Assembly: GCA_949317995.1 (NCBI GenBank)
Contig: OX439047.1
Coordinates: forward strand, 46,439,505-46,503,504
Length of the DNA: 64,000 bases
Reading direction: 5' to 3'
Source of the DNA: Acholoe squamosa
Lineage: Eukaryota; Annelida; Polychaeta; Phyllodocida; Polynoidae
In this document: positions 23,321 through 35,700 of the stretch, piece after piece
Position numbering within the stretch: the stretch's first letter is position 1
How the letters are laid out: each line of letters opens with the position of its first letter
Program-made: the position numbers and the translations under genes
The notes under the pieces: model-generated
Told to the model about the DNA's origin: nothing
The model's input: only the letters and a program-made list of their open reading frames with translations
Databases searched by the model: none

Positions 23321-23886
23321 AGTGTAGGGGAAGTACAGTTGCCGTGCACCTCCTACTGACTGATCTGTACAAGGTTCCCAAGTATGAAAAGTGGATGAGC
23401 CAGATTAGTGTAGTCGTTAGCACACTGGACTCTGGATGGTAGCGCACGTTTGAGTCCCGCATCTGGTGAAACACTTTTTACTTGGTACCTTTACATTGGC
23501 ACCAGATGCACGCGTACCTGATTCCCAGGGACAGTGCTTCTGAGAAAAATTAATGGTTGATCAGTCCCTCGGATGTCTGTTGGTGTTGAGTTCCAAAGAC
23601 TTAGTGGTTGGTAACCAGCAGCTCATACGTGGATCTACTGGGGGTAGTGTCTTGCAACTCAGTGGAGGTGCTGGGGGTAGTGTCAGGCATCCCAGTGCTT
23701 GGATCTGGGGGGGGGTAGTGTAGAGGGAAGTACAGTTGCCCTGCACCTCCTAGTGACTGATCTGTACAAGGTGCCCGAGTATGGAAAGTGGATGAGCCAG
23801 ATTAGTGTAGTGGTTAGCACACTAGACTCTTTATGAAGGTAGCACAGGTTTGAGTCCCACACTTTACACTTGGTACCTTTACAATA
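23321..23886 (+). repeat. Tandem pair of tRNA-derived SINEs
   Basis: Two direct copies start at about 23,321 and 23,717. Each has a pol III A-box-like TAGTGTAGT(C/G)G (23,406 and 23,803) and a B-box-like GTTTGAGTCC (about 23,448 and 23,848), separated by roughly 30 bp as in tRNA genes. Both continue with a shared ACTTGGTACCTTTACA tail. The upstream 80 bp (GGAAGTACAGTTGCC...) is also shared. I see no complete cloverleaf, so these are SINE heads and not tRNA genes. Confidence 0.65.
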
Positions 23887-24039
23887 GCAATGTAAACTAC
23901 CACTGGGTGACTATTGATTCGTTCTAACAATAGATGGGCATCACACTCTAGTGTGCCATATAGTAATTGTAGGAAGAAAGGTTATATTTCCAGAACATCA
24001 AAAGTGTACTATTTTGATTAAGCTAATCAAAGTAGACTA

Positions 24040-24254
24040 CCCAGCAAATTGTTGTCATCTGTCGCCATGATTGGTCATCAATGGTGACTCCTTTTGAAGT
24101 GATAACTCATTCCGTCATCTTTCGCCACTGTGTGTTAGACTCACCTGGCATAGCAATTGCTATTCCCGGTGATCTTGTGCTATAACGACGTCATGTTCCA
24201 TCTAGCGACATGTGTGAGCCATTTCACACAGGTTGACGAGGACAATTTGCTGGG
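24040..24254. mobile_element. MITE with CCCAGCAAATTG ends, copy 2
   Basis: 215 bp, highly similar to 12,819-13,040, with the same inverted ends and a short deletion near the right end (CTCACGA missing). Non-coding. Confidence 0.75.
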
Positions 24255-26439
24255 CCAGTTTAACCATCACCATTTAAGAAATAGCCTGCAGGTTCAAAGA
24301 AAAGGGTCAAATGTACAAATGGACGTGGTATCATTGACCCAATAGCAGTGATGCAGTACCCCACACCATTCCACCCCATCCCCTAGACACATGCATTCAC
24401 AGGTAGATAAAACAAATCGAAGAGGGTCTAGGAGGTATGCAGCGTCTATGGGTGACGGATATGCAAGCGCCAATTGATTTCACGCTGGCTATTTATGCCA
24501 TGCCTGGCGCCATCTATTGGCCCGTGGGGGCAAGCAGTCTCCGATGGGAACTCAGGATCTGCTTCCGGGTGAGCCTTTTCAGTTCAGGGATTTGCACAAT
24601 CGACCTATGTCTACAACATGACAATTGCAGTGCCATGTCGGGAAGGAGGGGGAAGGGAGGGGGTCCTTGGTTTCCACAAGTTGGGGTACTGATCTATACT
24701 TTCTTCTCATGTACTGCCTCGGTCAAACTTACAGTTCTTTGGGGAAATCGATGTCAGACGATTAAAATTAATAAAATGACTTTCTGAATTTATGCTTGGT
24801 TAAAGCATTCTAAGATTCTAGTGTTGGAGTATGCCAGTAAAGTTGTAATGCGTCTGGGTGTAGACATCCTCTATTCTTCTCACCTATGTTTCTTTTCATA
24901 TTCTATCACTAGCTCTGCATTACAATCCATAAAATTTAATATTAATCAGGTACAGCTTTTTCTGTCCCATATAGATTTGTATCTATTAACAGGTTCCCGG
25001 CCTAGTGCTTAAATCCTATACATCTCCCAGCCTGTTTGCACTGAGCTAATAAACATGCCAAATGGACAAAGAGAATATGCACGCTATGCAAAATGGCCTG
25101 ACAATAGCAATACTACTCGGTACATAGAATATAAATGGGAGGATGACAGAACCGGTACTGCCTTGACAGCTTGTAATGTTAAGGTTAATGAGTTTGAAAA
25201 GGTTTTTATTGGCCATAAATCATATAAGCTCAATAAGTTCTTCAGCATGACCAAAGAGTAAAGAGAATAGTAACATTCTGAATAATAAAGAGAATAATAG
25301 CAAGGGGCAAGGGGTGCAGCCGAAGACACCTCGCAGTACATGTTACGCTTCTGTTCTGTTATAAGAATAAAATATGAGAATGGATGCCTAAAGAATTGAC
25401 CACAGAGCAACGCTTCACCTTGAAGTTAACATGATCTAAAACTAATATCCCCACTTTCAAACAGCAGACTGTAGAAATTTATGACTGCAATATGTTGATC
25501 CCTGGAAGGTTAAGATTGTAAACAAAGTCATGCATAACACAAGTTAGCAAACATATATACACGGATCTCCACGTCCTGTTAACATATCTATGGTCTCTGC
25601 CATTACCACTACGGTACTGTAGAGAGATGGCCCCTCCATGAATTGCCCTCAGGACCACCCCTATCCTGACTACCCCCTGGTGACTGCCTGACTCTGGGGC
25701 ATTATTTGTTATACTACTTGGTGTTTGATGAATGCTAGACGTGTCGACATGTGACGCCAGGGAAATGCAGGCGTGCTGCCATATGCCTGGAGCATGGTGA
25801 TAGCCCTCAAGGGTTCAATCCTACTCCTATCTCCCATGCTATATTCCACAAGCTTTAGCAAGCATACCAGCCCTACCAACACCCATTATACAAAGTTAAA
25901 GTGCCTAGATTTTGCCACGTTTACTTTATCAATGCTTTCTATCTGTTTGAGGTCAGGGATGTAGGTATGCTAAACCTGAGTGCATTACCTTTCATGACCT
26001 GACAACACTATGTCTGCTCAGCATTACATCCTATTACATTGCATGAGGAAATCCATCTGGTAAATGTCAGAATCAAGGAATTGACAACAGATGCTTTGCA
26101 TGAATACATGTATAAACTCCACCAGCGTTCAGTATTAAAGGAACTACAAATCCCGGCCAAAACGCTTGGACATCTCTTTATAAACAAGAGATCATGAATA
26201 TGATATCCAACCCTCTCTCTTTGCATCATCAGAAACCTTCCTAAAAGGGTATACAACCTCTGTCAAAAGAAGAGAAAATATGCTGTTTTCTCGCACCAGC
26301 AGTAACTCAAAAAATAAAAGATGTGAAGGAAATGCAATTAGATCAATCATGCTCCCCATGTGATGTCCTGGAGCTGTAGAGTTGAGACAACCCATCGTGA
26401 AGGCTGAGGCTGCTGTGCGAGTACTACGGAAGCCATGGA
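24255..26439. other. No gene recognised
   Basis: Several short open frames occur, such as a 68-residue one at 25,055-25,261, but none shows a recognisable domain or clean exon borders. Confidence 0.35.
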
Positions 26440-26711
26440 GGGCCACACCTTGAAAAAAAAATCAACTTGAAATTTTTTTCATCCCCAATATGGAAACAAC
26501 ATAAAATGAAACATAAACAAAAAAAACTACTGTCAAACCTGAAATTTCACCTGTCAACTGTCAAAGTAGAAAAAAAAACTGCTGTCAATATGATAATTCC
26601 CCCTGTCAACTGTGAAGTTGACAATTGACAGCAGATTTTTTCTAACTTGACAGTTGACAGGGGGAATTATCATGCTGATCTTGAAGTGCATCTTTTTTTC
26701 TGGTGTGGCCC
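26440..26711. mobile_element. Foldback MITE with nested palindrome
   Basis: Ends GGGCCACACC and GGTGTGGCCC are inverted, each followed inward by an A-run or T-run. Inside, TGATAATTCCCCCTGTCAACTG is inverted about 60 bp later around GAAGTTGACAATTGACAG. The 272-bp unit can fold into one long hairpin. Non-coding. Confidence 0.75.
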
Positions 26712-29685
26712 TTCACGTCTTCCATAAGTCCTCACAACTTTAGTAGTCAGAGTGATCCGGGTAGCTCACCCTGTCTGTACGGCTATATCCGGGACTATAT
26801 CCGGAGTCAGTCAGGGCTGGAGGTGGGAGGAGTGGTGGTAAGTCTGACATTGTAAGGAGCACCTGATGATGGGGTAAATATGATCAAACAAACTCCCGGA
26901 GGTTCAAAGAGACGTATGCATTTGTGTGTTATTATGGTGGTGTTGCAAACACAATCAGGCACCTGGTGCCTGGTTTTCATAACATGACTTTATTTTAATT
27001 TCCAATGTAAAACATATCTCATCTAGGAATGATTATACAGTCCAATGCCTCTACAATGTGTCTATGAGTATTGGTGACTTGACTATATGAAAATGAAAAG
27101 ATAATCGAAATTTAACATCGTAGATTTTTAATTGAGAGCAGTAGTTTGTAGGGCCCAAACATTATGCCAAATTAGAAATAGAGCCTCTTATCTGAAGATA
27201 TCATGATGTAGGGATTAGCTGTGATATGATAAGCTTTAACCCCATCTGCAGCTTTGCAGCTTCTATGTGCCTACACACTGAGCAGTCTCAATTCAGTTAC
27301 ATCAGAGTGCCTCACTAGTGTTCACGCTTCCGGTTCCAAGACCAAGTTTATTTCTCTTCCGGAAGAATCTGAAGACCCTGCGAAGTTCTGAGTCTGCATT
27401 GAAGGTGTTGCATTGAGTGATTGATAAGCTATTGAGAAATCCACAAAGGTAAGGACATGATCATGAACAGTTGCCACTCTTTGCCATGAAGCGTACCAAC
27501 TGACGAAAAGTCCCATGTTAACCAAGGAAGTTCTGCAAGCAGTAAGGCTGTTACAAAGTGTTCATAAGGGACAGCTTTGCATATGATCTACAACATTTGG
27601 CAACTGTGCGTACATTGAACGTGTCTGTAAAGCTTATCGATTGACCTTTATAAGTTTTCTTGCAAAATTCATTTTGTAAAGCTGAAGTTCAATCCAACCA
27701 CCTGCCCCATATGTTAGTTATGATAATACTGCTTGACAAAGATCTCCAACCATATGTAAATATCCATAGGTGAAAGACCTGGAAGGTGTAGCATCACTGT
27801 GTGAGATTGATCTACATTTACAGCACATGAGGTTGGAGGGGACTCTCTGTACCTGCATGCTGTTTGATGTTTCCCCTCCTGCACAAGCCTGAGGGTTAAG
27901 CCGGACAAGCTCAGTAAAGTGAGGGGATTGCTTGGTGTTTGAATGCTGACAGAGTGCAGTTCAACCCCAATCGGCCTGATTTAATTCCCACTATCCCTTC
28001 AGGAATGACCCTTGCATCAACTGTCTGGCCCCCTGATGTCGTCTAAACCATCTTCTGATGGTAAAATTTAGTATGTGAGGCGATGAATGATGCTACACTT
28101 CTCGTCTAGCAGGGCAGCATACATGCATGTGACCAGGCAAGCAAAAACACCCCTCTGCGGGGAGATTCATTATCAAAGTTCATCTAAAGATCTTTAAGAT
28201 GAGACATCATTGGCTAAACTATTACTATTAGTTATGTCTGAACCCCTCCATGAACATATATTGTTATTTATATCAGAAAATGGTGATTAAGTTCTAAATA
28301 CATTTATTAACCAATTTAATTTAATTGCTAAGAAGAACTAAAAAAAATTGGCCTTTTATATATATATAAAACAGCATAAAACACCTGATAATGTGGTGTT
28401 TTTTATCATAGATTTTGATCTAGAAGGAATTTTCCATTTCTGTTTTCAGTCTTAGGTTCTTGGCAAAGATCCCCAGAGATTGGCATAAAAGTCTGTCAAT
28501 TTAGATTAATGGAATGGTTACCATCGCAACCAGGAACAGGCATATGGGTTTATTTTATATTTCCTTCCAAATATGGGATATTTGGACCAAAATTATTTTA
28601 GAAAGATTTGCCCTCCAATGACCCCTGGTGGCCAAATGGGGGATTAAAAATCCCCCGCGGAGGGGGGTGTTTGTAACTTTGCTAATACTCCTTATGATTT
28701 TAGAAATCCTCACCTATAATCCTTTGACCTAAAGGCATGTGCAATTACCAAAGCTAATGGTGACTATCAGCCATTTCCCCTTTATTCCTATCATGCCTGT
28801 GGGTCAGTGTGGTCTCAGCTGCAACTTAGGATCCACTGGCGGGAATTAGAGGAACCATCAATTATGGCTGACCCGACACCGATAGCTGCATCCCTGACAC
28901 CTGCCACACTGCCAACTGAACACTGAAAGCTGCTATGGATGCTTGAATATCATCCTTTTCTAACGTATAAACCAGATGACTGTTTAACTCTTCTCCACCA
29001 ATCAGATGTCATCCATTCTACTGAGAGGTGGGCTGTAAAGCATTATATGCAGCCTCAGACTCGGGTCTCAGCTGCTCTCTCCATTTTGGTGGAAAGGGAC
29101 ATCATCCAGCTAAATACCTTTAACTATGTCTATAGCTCATGAAATGGATTGAGATGTTTCCAGCATGGGCTGATAACAGAAGTGCAGAATACAAATACAT
29201 ATCATTTCAACTTTTGATACAGCTTTAAGTTATCCGGCCTACCTGCCATGGCTGTACAAGGTGTTCGCCTACTTCTGTAGTTATAACTCGTCTTGTTGAC
29301 CAATATGATAATGGGGGGGGGGGTATTATACACACATTTGTCTTCTGAAAATCCATAAGATCCCATAATATACAATGATAATTGTGCGTGCGCTTACAGT
29401 ACAACAAAGGTTTTCCATACAAAAACTGTGATTTCACGAGAAATGCTGTCTGGTCTGGTTTCCCCACCCCTGCTGCTTCTCGTGTATCAATACTCCCACA
29501 ATTGTAGTAGAAGATTGCTCTGACATTTCTATGCCCTTCAATTCACCGACACACAGAGAAATGACTTGTCAATTAACCCATGGGAAGTAGAGATAACGTT
29601 GGTCATCTATTATCTGCTATTATACCATTTCCAAGCAACCCCCCAGTAATGATTGACCCTAACCTAACCTTTTGACATTTTGCAG
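26712..29685. other. No gene recognised
   Basis: AT-rich intergenic DNA with small hairpins (for example near 28,350-28,410) and short poly-G runs (29,313). No supported gene. Confidence 0.35.
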
Positions 29686-29742
29686 AGAGGTTGATCGACA
29701 GACCATCTGCGGGTGTTAGTTGGATCCTTGGATTACGGTAGC

Positions 29743-32700
29743 ATGGACCATTACGCACCACAGCTGGGCCTGGCCTCCCTCTGCCTTGCCGTCCTCACAT
29801 TCTCCCTACAGGTAAAGATGGTCTTTTATATCATTATTTTAACACGCTCAAACATTTTACCATGCTGGGTCAGTATGACACACGAATTCATCCATGACGA
29901 GTAACGGCTTCATACATACTTTAGGGATGGATACAATACACTAAATAATACACTACATACATACCGACCACGATCACTAAGTGCTATTGTGTTCATGCAG
30001 GAGGTGTCGCATGATTCAATGTGACGTAATCGTAGAAACGTAAGAAATACCCTTTATAAGGGATTGTAATAACGTGACTAATGTAGAATCACATTATGAC
30101 TGTGTAACAAGTGGCTGCTGTATATTGGCAAACAGAACTGATTGGTGGTGGTAGGGTTTAGGGAAAGGGGGGTATCATCTGTCTAGGGGATCTGGGGATA
30201 GCCCAAGGGAAATGACTTTGAGCCTCGCCCATATACCCATCATGAAATTAATTTCTTTTACAAGGGGAAGTCGTCCAGTTGTTGATAATATTTATACATT
30301 GAAATTAAAAAAAGAAAAGAACTTGCGTTTGTCTCCATATATTTCTTTTTACTATCAACAATCACGAACCAATTATCATCGTTCTTTTGAGAGACATAAA
30401 GGGTATCTAAATGCATATCACACACTTTCTGGAATTTTGCAGATTATTATTTCTTTTCATTCTTGAATATTATTGCTTGAGGTCCTTTATAAATATGAAA
30501 AGGTATTGCTCTCATTCCTTTCATTTTATCGATATCGATTATCTGAAATATCCATCGATAGATCAGTCTAAGGATACTTTGTTAACTAAATCTTGGATAC
30601 CTTTTGCAACTGGAAAAGCTGCAGTGATTACCTTCATGCATGTCTAAATTCTTATAGTGCCGTTCGTCCAAGCAAGGTGGCACCACCTGCCGGGGCTAGG
30701 GGTCTCTGTGATCCTACTCGGTGCTAGCTTATGGATCCATACGTGAAACGACTGATTTACAGCAAGACTTTTAAAAGCTAATTTACAACAAAACTGCCAC
30801 TGGCATAGAATGGTGTTGTCAAGGATAGCACAATTGGTAATCATTTATAATACAGCGTTCTGCAATAGTAATCATTGAACATCCAGTGACCGGTGGTTGA
30901 AAGTGATCATGGTCATTAAATCTATGTGGAAGGTACTAGATTATCTTTAATGTAGAAGCTAATTGTTATTAATATGCATAGAATGTCAATAGATGTGCTG
31001 TGCTATTTTACCCCATGGGATTTGTATTCTGTCCTTTAGTGCAGTGAGCAGGCATTAAAACCTTCCTACTGTAATAAAGAACACGATAGAGTACCTAAGG
31101 CGAGATGAAGCTATAGATTTCAACATGAAATCCCTCCCCTGCCTTAATTACTCTCCAAGTATACCCAGTTTCGGTAACCACATCAGTAGTATATAAAAAG
31201 GAATGTTTTACAAGGCCTACACATGCACCATCTTCATCATAACGAGACGTCCCTAGTCAAGACTCCATATCCCCCACGTCATCACCAGAATAAATCAATG
31301 ACACCCAAGCTTGACCTAATTATCACTAAGCATGCATCTATAACCATATCTCCATGATATATCGACATACAGCAGGTCGCCTAGTGCCCCATATTAGGGG
31401 TGTGAATACCAAGGTAAAACCTCATGAATATTTCAGCCGGGACATCTGCCCTGGAGGATTAGTGCCTCCAGTGAGGTATAGGGGTAGGCTTCCCTTTAAA
31501 GGATGATAAATAAGGATTCTGTTAGCAGCTCCTTCTGGCTTGACCCTCCTACCAACCACTTCATCATACATGACCTTCCCGTTAGGAGATGCTCCACAGC
31601 CAACGGTATCGGCTTCAAAACACTAATTATTTTTTCCACTGTTTGCCTATATAGCATATTGGCAAAATAAAATATTCATGCACATTTCTGGGCTTGGCCA
31701 CTATTATTTTCTTGTAGGCACACATTTCTCCCATTAATTTAGTTCCATGAGATATGGTACAATGTTATTGAATTTTCCGCTATCTGCTGTAGAATGTAAC
31801 CATGCCCAGATTTGCAGCCCCCTCAACTTACCATCAAATATCAGCCTCAAATTGATTAATATACACCCTAAGGATTAATTTAATGCCTGATCTGCCTACC
31901 CACTGTCAGATTTTAGACCAATAATCCTTGTACAACACCCTTCAGTGTGAATCTAAAAGGTGTCTCCTGCTGCCACCTCCCGTCAATTGGTGTACTGCAG
32001 CCTATGGCTCTATTCATTTTGCTTCGTCTACTGTTCACCAGGCTGAAAAAAATGTTCCTTATTGGCGCACCAGATGGCAGCAGTCGAACTGCCACTGTCC
32101 ATTGGAAACAAAGTAAATGGGTGAGAGTGTACCACTTGCCTTGCTTCGGTTCGCATGGAAATGAAAACCTACCTTGCCACTTGTGCCTATTCACCTTTTA
32201 CAATTACTATATTATAGTACAGCTTGCAATGACGAAATCATTTTTTTTAGCCTCTGTCGAAGTAATTGAACTATGACCACTGATGACAAATCACATGTAA
32301 CAGAGAATTCATTTTCCTGTGACATGTAGAAAAAAAAATCACTGAACCTATCCACAATCAAGGATATGGGTTTTATGCCAGATAATTGAGGTCATTGTAC
32401 TTTATAAAAGCATCGACATCATGGCTAGTTGGATCAACGACTTTGCGGGGGAAATTACCGGAGTGAGAGATTTCCAGGGGGTGGGGGTGTTTTCGGGGGG
32501 GGGGGGGTTCCGGGGGGGATTTCCAGGTGGGAAATCTCCTAGACTAATCTATAGATATACTGTAACACGTTGCAAGAGTAACATGAGCGTTGCAACTTTC
32601 CTTTATGTACCAACGCTACTATCATTATTAAAAACTCAATTAGTTTTGATCATAGTTTCCAACATAAGATGCCAAGTCTTCCTTATCAATGGAAATATCA

Positions 32701-35700
32701 CTACTACTAACAAATACTGCAACATAATAGTGAACTCTAGGGGGGCATGTTTCAAAATAGATTGCTCAATAATGATTTATGATGCTAGAGCCAACCCAGC
32801 AAATTGGTGTCAGTCTGAGCCAGCATGTGCCACCAAGTGTGAGCAAGTTTCGCGTGATAACACGGAGCGTCAGCTCGAGCCACCATATGTCAATAGTCAC
32901 GATGTGTGACATATTGTGACACATAGTGACTCATCTCCAAAAGTAATAGGATTATGCAGAGTGAGCATGCGCCAGTCTGTGTCAGTAGTCACATTGACTG
33001 ACTCATGGTGACGCATTTCATGATTCGTGTGAGGTGAACCTGTGTGAGCATGCGCCAGACTGTGTCAGTAGTCACACAGAGTGACATTTGGTCACACATT
33101 TTGCTATCCGTGTGAGGTGACACTGCATGAGCAGGCACCAGTCCATACCAGTAGTCACACAGAGTGACTCATAGTGACACATACGGATATTTGTGTGAGG
33201 TGACAACATGTGAGCATGAGTCAGTCTGTGTCAGTAGGTGTCAGTATTCACTTAATGCCACACATATTGACGCATTTATGAAGGTATGAAGTGACACATG
33301 TGTGAGAATGTGTAGGTCTGTGTCAGTAGTCACACTGGTTAGCACATGGCAACATAGGTGTCAGGTCAGAGAGAACTTGTATGGATTCACTCTATGTGTG
33401 TACTTTGGGGCAGGGGGAAATCAGATAAATGCTGATTCAACTATATTGCCTAATGAATCAATGTGTTTATTGGTGATATGAATTGATATGTATGTAGGGA
33501 ATCTAATGATACCTGAAAAGATGAATTTAAATTTGGCTTTGGCATAATAAAAGGTAGTTTCATTTGTCTATGGGACTTAACACTGAATTGGAATCATCAA
33601 CATCTCATGTAGTATTGAGGCATAGATTAGTCTTGGTTTCATAAATGATCAATAGTTTGATGCACAGTGATCAAGAAGGTGACATGTATTCAAGAAACAT
33701 GTGTAAGAACTCTTGATATAAGGACAATTAAAATTGTGCATTGGGTGATAATAGGGGCAGTATGCTGCATTTGATCCAAACATGATAGGTTCTGACACAT
33801 GTGTGTATATGTGTCACTCTGTGTCAGTACTCACGCATTATGACACAAGCTGACTTACAGTGACACAACCCAGTATTTCCTTTATGGTGTGTGCGTGACC
33901 ATGCGTCACTCGATGTTAGTTCTCACACTTTGTGACGCACACTCACTCACAGTGACACATCTTACAAGTTCCATGAATTCTGATTGGTCAATTTCAAATT
34001 CTTAGCCCCTGATTGGTCCATTTCAGATTTCCCTCCTTTTCCTAGTTCCTTTGTTCTCAGCATTTATAACTTGGGTTTCACAACACACAGGCACAGGAGG
34101 CAAGGATACCACATACAAGGTGAGTAGTCTTACAGTCCTAGTACAGATTCTTATTGGAATTCCAGAAGACCTGCAGTTCTACAGAAGCACATGAGCACAT
34201 ATTGCCTTTTTCTTAATCTATAAATTCCTGGTTGATAGCACATTTCATGTTGGTAATTTCCAGGCTGGATGGGTTGAGAATGCAGTACATTTCACTCCAT
34301 TTCTATCTCATGGCACATAAGGGAGTGATATTTTTATAACAACAGGGGGGCTGGTGGGTTTGACAGGGGGGTAAATTTTGTTCAGCCTCTTGTCCGTGCA
34401 TTACTATAGGCTAAATGGGCATGTTCGTGCATGGTTTTTCAAAAACAATTCAACCCTTCTAGGGAGGGCAAAGTTATTTTACTTCTTTTCAGTGAAAAAG
34501 CCTGTATGTCTCTATAGGTTAAAAGGATGCAATTGCACACAATATTCAGGTCCTGGGGAGGGGGGCAAAAATGTTGACCCTCTCAAGGGGTGGGGAATTT
34601 TTTTCAACCCTTTGAGGGGGAGGCAAAATAATTTACTTCTTTTCAGGGAATAAGCTTGTGCATTACTACTGAGGTTGAAAGGGCGTGTTCATGCATGATT
34701 TTCCAGACGTGGGGGGGAGGGGGAATTTTACCCTCCTTGCTTCCACATGAAAATCCACCACCCCCTGTTGTTAAAAAAAGGATCACTCTCTTCTGTGGGA
34801 GATTCAGGTGTGTAGAAATATGTGGTACTGAAAATGTGTTTATGCTATGCTTTATTGAATGTTCATGTCTGTTGTCTGGTAGTAGTATATACATGCAAAC
34901 TGAGCGCAATGGATTAGCTACTAACTAGGTCATGACCTACTGGTAGACCGGAAGTGACCTAGTTTCAGCCAATCAGAGGGCTGGATTTGACAGGAAGTGA
35001 CGTCATAAGGTCATGACCTAGTTTTTTCGACCAATCAGAGAGCTGGATTTCATTTGACCTAGTGACCTGACCTAGTTGCATAAATTAAAAGAATTGTGCA
35101 ATACCTAGAGCTGACCTACTTACAAACCGGAAGTGACCTACTAACCTACTTGCAAAAACGTATGACATACGTATGAGGGTGTATTGTGCAATCCTTGAAA
35201 CAAATTACACAATAACCATGACTCATTTTCTGATGCAATGTTCCTATGAATTTACGCAATACTTATGACTCACTATTTTGATATGAGATTAAATGCAACA
35301 AAGACACAACTCGGTTTTTTTTTAATTCAATCTTTTTATTTTTTTCTTCCTATCAGAGTACATGCTAGGTATGAATCATTATAATCAGATATGCTTTGCA
35401 AGCAGAGTACATGGATATTATATGGAAAATGAATTCTTGTTGCAGTACCAACTGCACCCGGTCTTGGCTGGAGTAGGACTTTGACTACGGTCCTCTAAGG
35501 CCCGCATTCTCTCCATTAAATCCTTCAAGGCCTTTCTTCCTATGTCGTTCTCCTCCAGGGCTACCACTTTGTCCATTAACTCGGCCATGATGATGAGAAT
35601 CTTGTCTATTACTTCCGCCGTGCTCTGAAGCCCGTCTATCACGTCCAGTTCACGTTTAACTTTTCCTTTCACCAAAAGATTGCTCACGTCTGCTTTGACT

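Noticed and set aside
23400-23870. Functional tRNA genes
   Set aside because: A- and B-box words are present but no full cloverleaf or discriminator region can be folded; SINE heads fit better.
25055-25261. 68-codon open frame with protein-like composition
   Set aside because: No splice signals, domain or homology I can recognise; kept only as a note in the gap entry.
32421-32909. 162-codon plus-strand open frame
   Set aside because: It runs through a poly-G stretch and the start of the outer element's minisatellite, has no domain and crosses the 10-bp target duplication.
32900-33900. CRISPR-like regular repeats
   Set aside because: Units are degenerate, contain the inverse of their own words and have no unique spacers of constant length; this is a eukaryotic minisatellite in a transposon.
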